Shown here: piece after piece, positions 8,980 through 18,386 of the stretch
Numbering within the stretch: the first letter of the stretch is position 1
How the letters are laid out: every line of letters begins with the position of its first letter
Source of the DNA: Xanthomonas maliensis
GTDB taxonomy: Bacteria > Pseudomonadota > Gammaproteobacteria > Xanthomonadales > Xanthomonadaceae
Reading direction: 5' to 3'
NCBI RefSeq assembly: GCF_009192945.1
Contig: NZ_NSET01000065.1
Location: 1 to 42,670, forward strand
Length of the DNA stretch: 42,670 nucleotides
Program-made: the position numbers and the translations under genes
Notes under the pieces: generated by a model
Told to the model about the DNA's origin: nothing
What the model saw: only the letters and a program-made list of their open reading frames with translations
Databases searched by the model: none

Positions 8980-9474
8980 CGACGCAGCTCCGGCAGTGAC
9001 CCCAGAAAAGAGTAGGAATGAAGAACGCGGATTTATTTGAATCAGAAAATATTTACTGCGACATCCGCTGCCGGACTCCGATCGAGCGACAGCCAATGCC
9101 CGACGATCATTAACCGAACTGCAGCGCGACGTCCAGGGGATTGGACTGTACACGTGCTTGCGCCAATGGGCGGCAGGCCATCATCGCAGGCCGCGTCCAC
9201 TGCCGGATCGACAGTCCATGGATGGACGTCGGCGCACGCCGACCGCCATCGCCGATCGCCACCGGAGCCAACCGAGTCGGCTGATGTTCGCTTCCCTCTC
9301 CAACGCACCGCCGCGCCAGCTTCTTGCTGGCCGATAGCGCACTGCCATCCCTCGATGACCGCATCCCTGCGCGCATGGGTCCTCAGTGGCGTAGCAGCGC
9401 CGCCAGCGACGATCGCCGCTGCGCCAAGCATCGGCGCGTCACCGCGCAGCGCGAGTGCTCCCGGCCGTCTGCGT
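8980..9474. other. Intergenic region between dipeptidase and permease genes
   Basis: About 495 bases. Composition near the dipeptidase start is unusually AT-rich (AATCAGAAAATATTTAC around 9041-9057), consistent with a promoter for that minus-strand gene. The remainder shows no gene or repeat I would support. Confidence 0.4.
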
Positions 9475-10863
9475 TTATGCGCGATGACGCGCGCGCCGCG
9501 CCACTTCGCTGACCAGCGCGATGACTGCGGTGAGGGCCACCATCGACAGGAATTGCATACGGGTCTCCGGCGAACTTGCCAACAACCCGAAGATCGCCGC
9601 CAGAATTCCCAGCGCCAGCAGGGTCAGCACGGGAAAACCGCGCATGCGGAACGGCAGCGCCAGGCCCTCGCGATCCGCCCGCCGCCGCAGGATCAATTGC
9701 GAGACCAGCGAGATCGTCCACACCAGCAAGCAGGTGGCGCCAACGATATTGAGCAGGACCGACAACACTTTGTTGGGGTACAACAGTTCCAGCACTGCCG
9801 CAGCGAAACCGAACAGGACGCTGGCCACCACCGCCAGCCGCGGGACCTGCTGTGCGCTGGTGCGCGCCAGGAACCGCGGTGCCTCGCCGCGCTGCGCCAG
9901 CGAAAAGATCATCCGAGAGGCACCGTATAGATTGGCATTGAGCGCCGACAACAGCGCCACCACGGCCACCAGGGTGATGGCGGTGGCGGCACCGGGAATG
10001 CGCGCCACGTCCAGCACCGCGGCGAATGGCGAACGCAAGGCTTCGCTGGTCCACGGTACCACTGCCACGATCACGCTGATCGACCCGATGTAGAACACCA
10101 GGATGCGCCAGGCGACGGTGCGGATGGTCCGCGCCAGGCTACGACCGGGATCGGCAGTTTCCGCCGCGGCCACCGCGACGATCTCGGTGCCGCCGAAGGC
10201 GAAGACCACCACCAACAGGGCCGCCCCCACGCCAGCCAGGCCCTTGGGGGCGAAGCCGCCGTTCTGGCTGAAATTGCTCAGGCCGGGTGAGGCCACGCCT
10301 GGCAGCCAACCTGCCAACAAGGCCACGCCGATCAACAGGAACAGCACGATCGCCACCACCTTGAGGATGGCGAACCAGAATTCGAACTCACCGAAACTAC
10401 GCACGCCCAACAGGTTGATCGCAGTGAACACCGCCATGAAGAGCGATGCCGAGATCGGTACCGACACTGCCGGCCATACCGTGGCCAGCAGGCTGGCCGC
10501 GCCCACGGCCTCGGCCGCAATCACCACCACGATCTGCAGCCACCACAGCCAGCCCACGGTGGCACCGGCCGTCGCGCCCATCGCATCGGCTGCGTAGACC
10601 GAAAATGCGCCGCTGGTCGGCTTGGCCGCCGCCATCTCGCCCAGAGCGTTCATCACGATGATCACCAACGCACCGGCGATCAGGTAGGACAACAGCACGG
10701 CTGGGCCGGCGGTGTGGATGCCCTCCCCCGAGCCCAGGAACAGGCCAGCACCGATCGCCGTGCCCAACCCCATCATCATCAACTGCCGGGGTTTGAGTGC
10801 ATGGCGCAGCGTCGGCGCCGTGGCGGAAGCGGTCTGGGCAGCGGGGTCGGTCGGAAGCGACAT
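9475..10863 (-). CDS. Amino-acid permease, APC superfamily
   Basis: A 12-helix inner-membrane amino-acid transporter of about 462 residues. The first helix has the APC signature GLGTAIGAGLFLGSG, followed by GEMAAAKPTSGAFSVYA and FAFGGTEIVAVAAAETADP, patterns typical of the AAT family that includes GABA, aromatic and proline permeases. The substrate cannot be told. The start at 10863 (MSLPTDP) is chosen because a hydrophilic N-tail of about 25 residues before helix 1 is normal; the frame open further upstream is arginine-rich and overlaps the terminator region of the pectate lyase gene. It appears to be transcribed alone. Confidence 0.88.
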   Translation of the reverse strand: MSLPTDPAAQTASATAPTLRHALKPRQLMMMGLGTAIGAGLFLGSGEGIHTAGPAVLLSYLIAGALVIIVMNALGEMAAAKPTSGAFSVYAADAMGATAGATVGWLWWLQIVVVIAAEAVGAASLLATVWPAVSVPISASLFMAVFTAINLLGVRSFGEFEFWFAILKVVAIVLFLLIGVALLAGWLPGVASPGLSNFSQNGGFAPKGLAGVGAALLVVVFAFGGTEIVAVAAAETADPGRSLARTIRTVAWRILVFYIGSISVIVAVVPWTSEALRSPFAAVLDVARIPGAATAITLVAVVALLSALNANLYGASRMIFSLAQRGEAPRFLARTSAQQVPRLAVVASVLFGFAAAVLELLYPNKVLSVLLNIVGATCLLVWTISLVSQLILRRRADREGLALPFRMRGFPVLTLLALGILAAIFGLLASSPETRMQFLSMVALTAVIALVSEVARRARHRA

Positions 10864-10981
10864 GGGCAGGATCGACGGGTGGAAACGCGACACGATACCG
10901 CGTCGCGGCGCCAACTGCGCCTCTTGACGGACGCCATACGACCCATCCGCTCGATGGAGGCTCTGCTGGCGCTTGCCCCCA

Positions 10982-11010
10982 GCACGCCCCCGGCCTGGCC
11001 GGGGACGTGC
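10982..11010 (-). terminator. Hairpin after the pectate lyase gene
   Basis: GCACG (10982-10986) pairs with CGTGC (11006-11010) and, inside one C-A mismatch, CCCCGG (10988-10993) pairs with CCGGGG (10999-11004) around a 5-base loop. It begins 21 bases after the pectate lyase stop on the minus strand. No U-tract follows. Confidence 0.6.
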
Positions 11011-11030
11011 ACCGCACGGCCTCGCCCGAG

Positions 11031-12092
11031 TTACTCGGCGAGATTGGTGCCGGCGCCTGCCGTGGCGATCACCTTGGCCTTGACCTGCGCGGCCGGGGTC
11101 ACGGTGTACGTGTATCCCAGCGACCCCGGGAAGGTCTTGGAACTGATCCACGTGGTGGCATTGGCGTAGGGCTTGCTGCCATCGGGTATGGTCCAGGTAA
11201 TGCCGCTTCCGACGTAGTTATTGATCAGGTCCCAGTAGCCGATCTGGCTGCTGTCACGCGAGGTCACCGGATTCTTGATGTTCTCGAAGTAGTTGGACTC
11301 GATCTTGGCAATGCCCCCCATCCGTACATTGATGCCGGAGGTAAAGACGTTGTTGAAGTAGTTGTTGTAGATGTGGCTCAAGCCGAACCGCTGCAATGGC
11401 AGCCGAGAATCCACGTTCTCGTAGCGATTGTGGTGATAGGTGGTGCGCGCGGCGTCGTTCTTGGTATCGCTGTCGCTATACCCGTTCAACGACACCTTCT
11501 GGTAGTCGTGGATATAGTTGTAGGAGACGGTGACGTGATTCACGCCCTTCTTCATGTCGATGCCGCCGTCGAACGAGGCATCGCCTGCGCCGGAGCACTT
11601 GGTCAACGAGGCGAAGATGGTGTTGTGATCGATCCAGATCTTGGACGGCTCGCCGCTGGAATTTCCTTCCAGCGAGATCGAATCTGCATCCTCGCCACCT
11701 TGCAGCAGACCGATGGTCATGTTCTGGATGATGACGTTGCTGGAATTGCCGACGACCCGCACACCGAAGTTGGCCGCTGACCCATTGGCCCCCTTGATGG
11801 TGATATCGCTCTTGTTCTTGATCTGCACGGTCTTGGCCGGCAGCTTCCACTGCGCGCAGACGTCCTTGATGGTGCTGAAGTCGAACTTGCCGGTGTAGTT
11901 GAGCACCAGTCCGCCACTGCCGGAGTAGCTATCGATGGCTGACTGCATTGCCTCGAAACTGGCGACGTTGACCGGCATCTTGTTGCCGCCCCCGGTCGTC
12001 GCGGCGCCGTAGCCGACCGGCCCGGCGACCGCCCCCGCAGCGCATATGGACAACACGAGCACGAGCGCGCTCTGGAGTGTGGTGATTTTCAT
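11031..12092 (-). CDS. Secreted pectate lyase, polysaccharide lyase family 1
   Basis: Cleaves polygalacturonate in plant cell walls by calcium-dependent beta-elimination. 353 residues with an N-terminal signal peptide ending AVA near residue 23. Family 1 features are visible in order: the parallel beta-helix with many asparagines, WIDHNTIF, GIDMKKGVNHVTVSYN, and the catalytic R-x-P-x-x-R in SRLPLQRFG. ATG 12092 is preceded by GGGAGAGG at a good distance. A PelB-like enzyme of Xanthomonas is likely; export across the outer membrane would be by type II secretion. The gene is monocistronic, with a hairpin after its stop and about 800 bases of gene-free DNA before it, room for regulation. Confidence 0.93.
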   Translation of the reverse strand: MKITTLQSALVLVLSICAAGAVAGPVGYGAATTGGGNKMPVNVASFEAMQSAIDSYSGSGGLVLNYTGKFDFSTIKDVCAQWKLPAKTVQIKNKSDITIKGANGSAANFGVRVVGNSSNVIIQNMTIGLLQGGEDADSISLEGNSSGEPSKIWIDHNTIFASLTKCSGAGDASFDGGIDMKKGVNHVTVSYNYIHDYQKVSLNGYSDSDTKNDAARTTYHHNRYENVDSRLPLQRFGLSHIYNNYFNNVFTSGINVRMGGIAKIESNYFENIKNPVTSRDSSQIGYWDLINNYVGSGITWTIPDGSKPYANATTWISSKTFPGSLGYTYTVTPAAQVKAKVIATAGAGTNLAE

Positions 12093-12891
12093 GCAGCCTC
12101 TCCCAATGGATGTCGTGAGCGCTGCGGCTGACGCATGCGGCGCGACAGCGGCAACGCGATGCGTGGGGGCGTGCATTCTTCGCGCGAGTTTGCGCCGAAT
12201 ACAATTATCCAATCCTGGATTTTTGACAGACCGCGTTATTCGCGCTGCGGGACATTCGAAAAGGACAACAAGAGACAGCAAGGACAGGACAACGCCAGCC
12301 CTGGACACCGGACAGCGACGCGCGGCGCACGACGCCTGCCCAGCAGCCTGCAGCGGCCTTGGGCGACCGCGGCAGGCGATATCGCGACGGCGCTTTGTTC
12401 AAGTGCAGCATTGCTGGGCGAACCCTGCGTCTGCAGACATCGCTATGCACTCCCGTGGAAGGCCTGCGATCGCACTCGCCCGCAGCGCGCTGAGCGCTAC
12501 GTCTGGAGCGTCTTATGTGCTTCGCGGTGCGTGCGAAGCTCAAAGCGCGCAACACGCTCTAGCGGAGAGATGCGCGTCTTGCGGTGTCGACCGAGCCGAT
12601 CTGCAGTGCTGCATCGCGAAGCGTGCTACGACTGCACACGTTGCACGCGCACGCACGGCAAGACGCTGCCCGCCGAAGCGCGCGCCCTGATGCCATGCAA
12701 TGGTCACCTCTGCCCAGGCAAGCAGGCGCGCTTGCCGACGGCAGCACATCGCGCGCAGGCGCCAGAGCGGCGTGCTGCACACCTTGCCAGCGAAGAGCGG
12801 CAGCAACCGTGCGACCGGATCAGCGACTGCACGCGCTGGCGCATCCGCCAACCGCCTGGCTGATTTCCACAACGCCGCCGACGGCGTGTCG
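12093..12891. other. Gene-free region upstream of the pectate lyase
   Basis: About 800 bases. The part nearest the lyase gene is AT-rich around 12200-12240 (AATACAATTATCCAATCC), the likely promoter zone for the minus-strand lyase. On the plus strand long frames exist but are rich in Arg, Cys and Pro and lack recognisable motifs, so I treat them as noise. No clear palindromic CRP/Clp site was found by eye. Confidence 0.4.
12872..12887 (-). terminator. Short hairpin after pip
   Basis: ACGCCG (12872-12877) pairs with CGGCGT (12882-12887) around a 4-base loop (UCGG in the transcript). It starts 5 bases after the pip stop on the minus strand. The downstream sequence has only scattered T, so this is a weak terminator or a transcript-end stabiliser. 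Confidence 0.45.
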
Positions 12892-13833
12892 TCAGCGCAT
12901 CTGCGAGTGGCAGCTGGCAGGCTGCGCGGCCACCGACGCCGGCCACGGCCGGTGGTCGTCCAGGAACTGGCCGACCAGACGCATGCAGGCATCGCGCTCC
13001 TCCACATGCGGCATGTGGCTGGAGTTGGCGAACACGTGCCAGCGTGCATCCGGAATCAAGCGCGCATAAGGCTCCACCGTTTCTGGCGTCGCCTCGTCGT
13101 ATTGGCCTGACAGCACCAGCGTCGGCGCCTCGATGCGGTGCAAGCGCTCGATGATGCTCCAGTTGCGCAGGCTGCCGACGACGTGGAACTCCGTCGGCCC
13201 GTTCATCGCATGGTAGACCGTCGGATCGGCCTCGATCGCGGCGAACGTGCGCGCAACTTCCACCGGCCAGGGCTGCAAGCGGCACACATGCCGCGCGTAA
13301 AACACTTCGGTGGCGGCGCGGTAATCGGGGGTGTCGAGGGTCCCGGCAACTTCATGTCGCTCGAGCGTGCGTTGCACTTCTTCGGGCAATTGCGCGCGCA
13401 GGCGCAAGGCAGCCGCTCGCCACAGGCCCATCGAGGCCGGCGAATTGGCGATCACCAGCGCCGACAACCCAGGCGGGCGCCGAACCGCATGCTCGGCCGC
13501 CAGCATGCCGCCCCAGGACTGGCCCAGCACGGCGTACTGGCGCAAGCTCAGATGCGCGATCAAGGCCTGCAGTTCGTCCAGGAACAGACCCACTGTCCAG
13601 AAGCCGGGGTCGACATCGGGAAGATGACTGGAACGCCCGTTGCCCAATTGGTCGTAATGGATCACCGCCCGCCCGGCGGCGGCCAGGTCGACGAAGCTGT
13701 GCACGTAGTCGTGGGTACAGCCGGGCCCGCCGTGCAACACGATCAGCGGGCAGGCATCGCTGGCCAGATCGCCGGTGATCCGATACCAGGTGCGATATCC
13801 CCGGAACTCGACAAACCCCTCGGTGCACTGCAT
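12892..13833 (-). CDS. pip: Proline iminopeptidase (S33 alpha/beta hydrolase)
   Basis: Removes N-terminal proline from peptides. 313 residues from ATG 13833. The S33 signature LHGGPG is at residues 33-38, the nucleophile S106 is in GQSWGG, D246 in SGQYDEATP and H273 in SSHMPHVEE complete the triad. Xanthomonas Pip proteins have this length. The longer open frame would add 40 residues but would bury the lux-type box, so the downstream ATG is chosen. It lies immediately downstream of a LuxR solo on the same strand, the arrangement known for xccR/pip and oryR/pip in Xanthomonas, in which the regulator controls pip in response to plant material and pip contributes to virulence. Expression is expected to depend on the box at 13892-13911. 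Confidence 0.92.
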   Translation of the reverse strand: MQCTEGFVEFRGYRTWYRITGDLASDACPLIVLHGGPGCTHDYVHSFVDLAAAGRAVIHYDQLGNGRSSHLPDVDPGFWTVGLFLDELQALIAHLSLRQYAVLGQSWGGMLAAEHAVRRPPGLSALVIANSPASMGLWRAAALRLRAQLPEEVQRTLERHEVAGTLDTPDYRAATEVFYARHVCRLQPWPVEVARTFAAIEADPTVYHAMNGPTEFHVVGSLRNWSIIERLHRIEAPTLVLSGQYDEATPETVEPYARLIPDARWHVFANSSHMPHVEERDACMRLVGQFLDDHRPWPASVAAQPASCHSQMR

Positions 13834-13891
13834 GACCGCGTCCGCTGATGGCGTTGGAGTCGCGAGCCTACGGCGCTGCCGGACAGCCGTT

Positions 13892-13911
13892 AACTGGCAA
13901 ATGTGCCAGGT
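13892..13911 (-). promoter_or_regulatory. lux-type box upstream of pip
   Basis: AACTGGCAAATGTGCCAGGT is a 20-base imperfect palindrome: the two 10-base halves match at 8 of 10 positions. Length and symmetry match a LuxR-family binding site, and its centre lies about 68 bases before the pip start codon. It sits between the LuxR solo gene and pip on the regulated side. Binding is inferred, not shown. Confidence 0.75.
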
Positions 13912-14004
13912 TCTCCATACATCTAAAGACATACCGGATATGCCCAGACTCAAGGCGTCGCCGCGCCGATCCCAACGCCCCGCGGCCGCCGAAACGATGA
14001 CGGC

Positions 14005-14769
14005 TCAGGGCTCCAGGAGGCGATAGTGCAGTCCCCGTACCACCGCATCGACCCGGTTGCGCGCGCCCAGCTTGCGTGCCGCCGAGTTCAGATGCAGGTT
14101 GACCGTCGCGGTGGAGCGATTCAGCGCCATTGCAATCCGCTTGGCGGTCAGCCCCTGCGCCGAGTAATGCAGGCATTCGCGCTCGCGCCGGGTCAGCACC
14201 ACATGGTGGCAACGCTGCTCCTGCGGATCCAGCAACGCCTGTGCCCGCGCCTGGAAGGCATGCCCCAGCAGCAGCAGCCCGGGAAGCTGGACCTCGCGTA
14301 GCTGGTGCAGCGGAACCTGTTCAGTATCGATGGCACCGGTCAGGCTGGCGAATGCGCCGCCGGGCAGATGCAGCGGCACGGTGACACCGGTTGCCATACC
14401 GCTTTCGCACAGATAGCGCGTCACCGGTTGATGCTGCTGGCCGACATCCTCCACCCCGTCGGCCAGTCCATGCCCTCGGTAGGACCAGGCAAACGGCAGG
14501 GTGCGCTGGATCGCGCGTTGCTGAACAGGGTCATGTTGGTAGTAGCCATGCTCGCACCAGACATGCTGCATATCGCCCGGCGCATTGCGGTGCAGGAAGA
14601 TCGACGGAGTGATCAGCGCGCCTTCCAGGCTGCGCGGCACCGGCGCGTAGTCGTAGACCAGCGACTGGAAGCCCAGTGCACGGGCATCGCTCAGTACGCG
14701 ATCCAGGCAGCTATCCAGCGTTGTCAATGCCTGCAGGTCGTGGCCCAGGCTGGCCAGGGTATCGAACAT
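14005..14769 (-). CDS. xccR: LuxR solo of the plant-signal (OryR/XccR) class
   Basis: A 254-residue LuxR-type regulator: autoinducer-binding domain (about residues 15-165) and LuxR helix-turn-helix (about 190-254, LTRRERECLHYSAQGLTAKRIA). Aligned to TraR numbering, the ligand pocket has M in place of W57 and W in place of Y61 (MQHVW, here residues 67-71), while D70 and W85 are kept. These two substitutions define the plant-associated LuxR solos that ignore acyl-homoserine lactones and respond to plant compounds; an ethanolamine derivative has been reported as ligand for a relative. No luxI gene is in the window. Start 14769 has AAGGA seven bases upstream. Neighbours pip and an APC permease match the known locus. 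Confidence 0.93.
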   Translation of the reverse strand: MFDTLASLGHDLQALTTLDSCLDRVLSDARALGFQSLVYDYAPVPRSLEGALITPSIFLHRNAPGDMQHVWCEHGYYQHDPVQQRAIQRTLPFAWSYRGHGLADGVEDVGQQHQPVTRYLCESGMATGVTVPLHLPGGAFASLTGAIDTEQVPLHQLREVQLPGLLLLGHAFQARAQALLDPQEQRCHHVVLTRRERECLHYSAQGLTAKRIAMALNRSTATVNLHLNSAARKLGARNRVDAVVRGLHYRLLEP

Positions 14770-14917
14770 CTCGGGTCCTTCGGTGCCAGCACCGGCCGGC
14801 GACATGCGCACACAGAACCTAGCATTTTTACCAATGGATGGGTTCGTTGGCGGCATTATGGTCACAATGACGCTGCCGGTGGCCCCACCCGCGCCGGCCC
14901 TTCCAACGGATATCCGC

Positions 14918-16297
14918 ATGACCCACTCTCCACGTCGCGACGATGCGGCCGCGCTGGAACGCTTCGGCTACACCCAGGAGCTCAAACGCCGGCTCGGCCT
15001 GAAGGATTTACTGATCTATGGCCTGGTCTGCATGGTGCCGACCGCGCCGTTCTCGATCTTCGGCGGCGTCTTCGACATCAGCGCCGGCATGGTCCCGCTG
15101 ACCTACCTGGTCGGTTTTGTGGCGATGCTGTTCACGGCACTCAGCTACCAGCAGATGTCGCAGGCCTTTCCGGTGGCCGGATCGGTCTACGCCTATGTTG
15201 GCCGTGGCCTGAGCGGCGGAATGGGATTCCTGGCTGGCTGGGCGATCCTGCTGGACTACCTGTTGGTGCCGACGCTGCTGTACGTGGTGGGCGCCAACGC
15301 GATGCACAACGTCCTGCCCGGCGTTCCGCAACCGGCCTGGATCCTGTTCTTCGTCGCGCTCAATACGCTGATCAATCTGCGCGGCATCGAGACCACCGCG
15401 CGCGCCAATCGCGTATTCCTCTACGCGCAGTTGCTGGTGCTGGCCATCTTCGTGGTGCTGGCCACGCTGGCGATCCAGCGCGGCGTCAACGGTGCCCACT
15501 GGAGCCTGCGGCCGTTCTACAACCCACAGACCTTCTCGCCGCAGTTGATCTTCGGCGCGCTATCGGTCGCGGTGATTTCCTTCCTGGGCTTCGACGCGAT
15601 TTCCACGCTAGCGGAGGAGGCGCGCGACGGCCATCGCGTCGTCGGCCGCGCCACCCTGCTGGCGCTGCTGCTGGTGGCGGTGCTCTTCGTCGTGCAAACG
15701 TGGTTGGCGGCGTTGCTGCAACCGCAGTTGCAGCGCTATCCCAACGCACAAGCCTCCAACGATGCCTTCTTCGAGATCGGTCGCTTGGTGGCGGGGCCGT
15801 GGCTACAGGTCGTCATCGCGTTGACGGTGGCGATCAGCGCCGCGGTGGCCAATTCGCTGGTGGCGCAGGCCGCCACCTCGCGCCTGTTGTTTGCGATGGC
15901 ACGCGACCGCCAGCTGCCGGGCTTCCTGCGTTACATCCACCCGCGCACCGGCGTGCCGCAGCGCGCCATCCTGTTGGTCGCCGCGCTCAGTCTGGTCTTG
16001 GGCGAGCTGTTCGTCGGCCAGATCGCCTTGCTGTCCTCGCTCTGCAACGTCGGCGCACTGTCCGCGTTCGTGATGCTGCACGTGGCGGTCCTGTGGCACT
16101 TCCGCCGGCAGGGACGACCGATCCTGCATGGCATCGTCCCGGTGCTCGGTAGCCTGATCCTGCTGTACGTGTTGATCAATGCCGATCTGCATGCCCGCCT
16201 GGGCGGCGCGGCGTGGATGGCGGCCGGCGTCCTCGCACTCGGCGTGCTCAGAGCGATGGGACGCTCCACCCAACTGCATGTTGGCGATACGCAATGA
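14918..16297 (+). CDS. APC-family permease divergent from the LuxR solo
   Basis: An amino-acid/polyamine/organocation transporter of about 459 residues with 12 predicted helices. Typical pieces are LIYGLVCMVPTAPFSIFG in helix 1, PVAGSVYAYVGRGLSG, and ISFLGFDAISTLAEEARDG. Several in-frame ATGs exist (14858, 14867, 14918); 14918 gives the usual short N-tail and is chosen, though its ribosome site is weak. The gene is divergent from the LuxR solo gene with about 150 bases between. Permeases of this family are conserved beside oryR/xccR-like genes, and some family members carry ethanolamine, so import of the regulator's ligand or of amino acids released by Pip is possible but unproven. Confidence 0.88.
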   Translation: MTHSPRRDDAAALERFGYTQELKRRLGLKDLLIYGLVCMVPTAPFSIFGGVFDISAGMVPLTYLVGFVAMLFTALSYQQMSQAFPVAGSVYAYVGRGLSGGMGFLAGWAILLDYLLVPTLLYVVGANAMHNVLPGVPQPAWILFFVALNTLINLRGIETTARANRVFLYAQLLVLAIFVVLATLAIQRGVNGAHWSLRPFYNPQTFSPQLIFGALSVAVISFLGFDAISTLAEEARDGHRVVGRATLLALLLVAVLFVVQTWLAALLQPQLQRYPNAQASNDAFFEIGRLVAGPWLQVVIALTVAISAAVANSLVAQAATSRLLFAMARDRQLPGFLRYIHPRTGVPQRAILLVAALSLVLGELFVGQIALLSSLCNVGALSAFVMLHVAVLWHFRRQGRPILHGIVPVLGSLILLYVLINADLHARLGGAAWMAAGVLALGVLRAMGRSTQLHVGDTQ

Positions 16298-16643
16298 GTT
16301 GCCGATCCGCAGGGTGATGCCGCTGTGTCGATGACGTGCCGGCAATCGGCTGCGCAGGCCGGCGACGCGCATGGAGCGCAGCAGGCAGTGTTCGATAGAC
16401 GGGCGTGACCTCGGCAATGGGGCGATGCAGGGGCGACGTGCTTGCGTGGTATCGCGACACGTCCGCGCGGCGCTATGCGCGCACGTGCATGACATGGTCT
16501 CAGGAATTCCACTATACCGCCCGAACGAGATTATCGGCACATATTCAGACTTGAATTGTCGCTAGTCTCGCTCGACGCCCTTCTGGCGTACACCCGCAGT
16601 GGCCCCCGCCGCGCGGCTGGTCCCCTGACCACAAGGAATCTCC
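16298..16643. other. Intergenic region upstream of the serine endopeptidase
   Basis: About 345 bases. The final 100 bases are AT-richer (GAGATTATCGGCACATATTC near 16528-16547) and probably hold the protease promoter. No operator or gene is recognised. Confidence 0.4.
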
Positions 16644-18041
16644 ATGAATCGCAAGCATGCGTTGTATCTGGCTTTCCTTTCCGCTTTGTCCGGCACCGCG
16701 TTGGCGGCCCCGCCCACCGAGATGGATGCAGCCCCGGTGGATGCCGCGCCGCAGGCCGCCAAGCTCGGTGCAGCCCGGCTGCAATCGGCGAGCTTGCACG
16801 GCAGCATCGTCCCCCTACGCGTGGCACAGCTGGCCGCGCCCAGCGCCGAAGAAATGCGCCGCGTGCGCGAGCGGCGGCTTGACCAGGTCAAGCATGGACA
16901 ACCACTGCAGATCGGCTTCTCGCGTACGCTGCAGCAGCCGATGGTGAACCTGACCAAGCTGGATTGGCGCATGACCAGCGATGGCGGGCGCGTGGCGACG
17001 TTCAACCTCGCCTCGACCGATGCCGCTGCGCTGCGTGCGGCCCTGGTGCTGCGCGGCGCCGGTGCAACGCCGGGCGATCCGGCCAAGATCACGCTGCGCT
17101 TTGCCGGCAACGACGGTCGCGTGTTTGAGCAATCCGGCGCCACCTTCACCGCCACCGGTGCCGACACTGGCTGGTCGCCCACGGTCAGTGGCGACAACCT
17201 GCTGGTCGAACTCTCGCTGCCGGCCGGGCAGTATCCGGAGAACTTCAGCCTGAGCGTGCCGCAGCTGTCGCATCTGGACATCAGCCCGACCGCCAGCCCA
17301 CGCGAGATGATGACGATCGCCATCGGCGAGAGCGACTCCTGTGAGAACGACGTGATTTGCCGGGCCAATCCCACCAGTGGCTTCACCAGCGCCACCAAGG
17401 CGGTGGCACGCATGCTGTTCACCACCAGCGACGGCTCGTACCTGTGCACGGGCACCTTGTTGAACAACAACAATTCGCCCAAGCGCTATCTGTTCTGGAC
17501 CGCCGCGCACTGCATCAGCACGCAGACGGTTGCCAATACCTTGCAGACCTACTGGTTCTACGACGCCGCGACCTGCAACGGCAACACCGTCAGCTCGCAG
17601 GCGACCACGCTCAGCGGCGGCGCCTTCCTGCGTTACGCCAATACCACTCGCGACACCTCGTTGCTGGAACTCAAGAGCGCACCGCCCAGCGGCGCATTCT
17701 ATGCGGCCTGGAACAGCGCTGCGATCGGTGCGACCGGTACCGCGATCGTCGGCATCCACCATCCGGCTGGCGACGTGAAGAAGTATTCGCTGGGCTCGGT
17801 CACCGGCCTGAGCACCTCCATCGACGGCAAGAGCCCGCTCTATCGCGTGGTGTGGAGCGACGGCGTCACCGAAGGCGGTTCCTCAGGCTCAGGTCTGTTC
17901 ACTGTCGCCAGCGGCGGCGCCTACCAGTTGCGTGGTGGCCTGTACGGCGGCTATTCGTTCTGCTCTGCGCAGAGCTCGCCGGACTACTACTCGCGGTTCT
18001 CCGACGTGTATTCGACGATCTCGAGCTATTTCGGTCAGTAA
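16644..18041 (+). CDS. Secreted trypsin-fold endopeptidase (Lys-C/Arg-C-like)
   Basis: A 465-residue exported serine protease. Signal peptide residues 1-22 ending ALAA, a pro-region of about 200 residues that would be removed on maturation, and a chymotrypsin-fold domain from about 230. The catalytic triad is H289 in WTAAHC, D337 in TTRDTSLLEL and S414 in GGSSGSGL; the GSSGS serine context and the many paired cysteines resemble Achromobacter lysyl endopeptidase and Xanthomonas ArgC-type proteases, which cleave after basic residues. AAGGAATC lies before the ATG. The gene ends in a perfect hairpin and seems monocistronic. Likely a type II-secreted extracellular protease. Confidence 0.9.
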   Translation: MNRKHALYLAFLSALSGTALAAPPTEMDAAPVDAAPQAAKLGAARLQSASLHGSIVPLRVAQLAAPSAEEMRRVRERRLDQVKHGQPLQIGFSRTLQQPMVNLTKLDWRMTSDGGRVATFNLASTDAAALRAALVLRGAGATPGDPAKITLRFAGNDGRVFEQSGATFTATGADTGWSPTVSGDNLLVELSLPAGQYPENFSLSVPQLSHLDISPTASPREMMTIAIGESDSCENDVICRANPTSGFTSATKAVARMLFTTSDGSYLCTGTLLNNNNSPKRYLFWTAAHCISTQTVANTLQTYWFYDAATCNGNTVSSQATTLSGGAFLRYANTTRDTSLLELKSAPPSGAFYAAWNSAAIGATGTAIVGIHHPAGDVKKYSLGSVTGLSTSIDGKSPLYRVVWSDGVTEGGSSGSGLFTVASGGAYQLRGGLYGGYSFCSAQSSPDYYSRFSDVYSTISSYFGQ

Positions 18042-18050
18042 GCGCACAGC

Positions 18051-18078
18051 GACGACGGGCGGCGATCCGCCCGTCGTC
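18051..18078 (+). terminator. Perfect 12-bp hairpin after the endopeptidase gene
   Basis: GACGACGGGCGG (18051-18062) pairs perfectly with CCGCCCGTCGTC (18067-18078) around the loop CGAT, starting 10 bases after the TAA. Only two T follow, so it is a strong stem without a real U-tract. Confidence 0.75.
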
Positions 18079-18149
18079 TTGCTGGGCCTAGACAAGTCCG
18101 CGTCAGCGTCTACGAGCCGGCGGATCGTTGTCGTACCAGCCACGGCCGA

Positions 18150-18386
18150 TCAGCGATTACCGCCACCGCTGCTCTCGCCACCCTTGCGACCGATATCGGC
18201 CATGTGCTCGCGATTCTGACTTACCGATTCGCCGCCCTTGCGTCCGGCATCCCGTGCCTCTTTCGAATCGAACTCGTGCGCGTTTCCGCTGGCGTGCGCG
18301 GCCTTGCCGCCCTTGCTGGCGATCTCGCGCTGCTTGTCCTCGTCCATCGACGCGAAACCACGGTTGCTATTCTGTTGCTGGGCCAT
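18150..18386 (-). CDS. KGG-repeat stress-induced protein
   Basis: A 78-residue, hydrophilic, glycine- and lysine-rich protein with three copies of the KGG motif: IASKGGKAAH, AGRKGGESVSQ and IGRKGGESSG. It begins with FASMDEDKQREIASKGG, typical of YciG/Con-10-like general stress proteins, which are thought to be small disordered proteins induced in stationary phase or stress. Start 18386 has AGGAG 8 bases upstream. Its biochemical role is not known. Confidence 0.88.
   Translation of the reverse strand: MAQQQNSNRGFASMDEDKQREIASKGGKAAHASGNAHEFDSKEARDAGRKGGESVSQNREHMADIGRKGGESSGGGNR

Noticed and set aside
12135..12863. A 242-residue plus-strand frame in the pectate lyase upstream region
   Set aside because: Rich in Arg, Cys and Ser with no domain and no good ribosome site; consistent with chance open frame in high-GC DNA.
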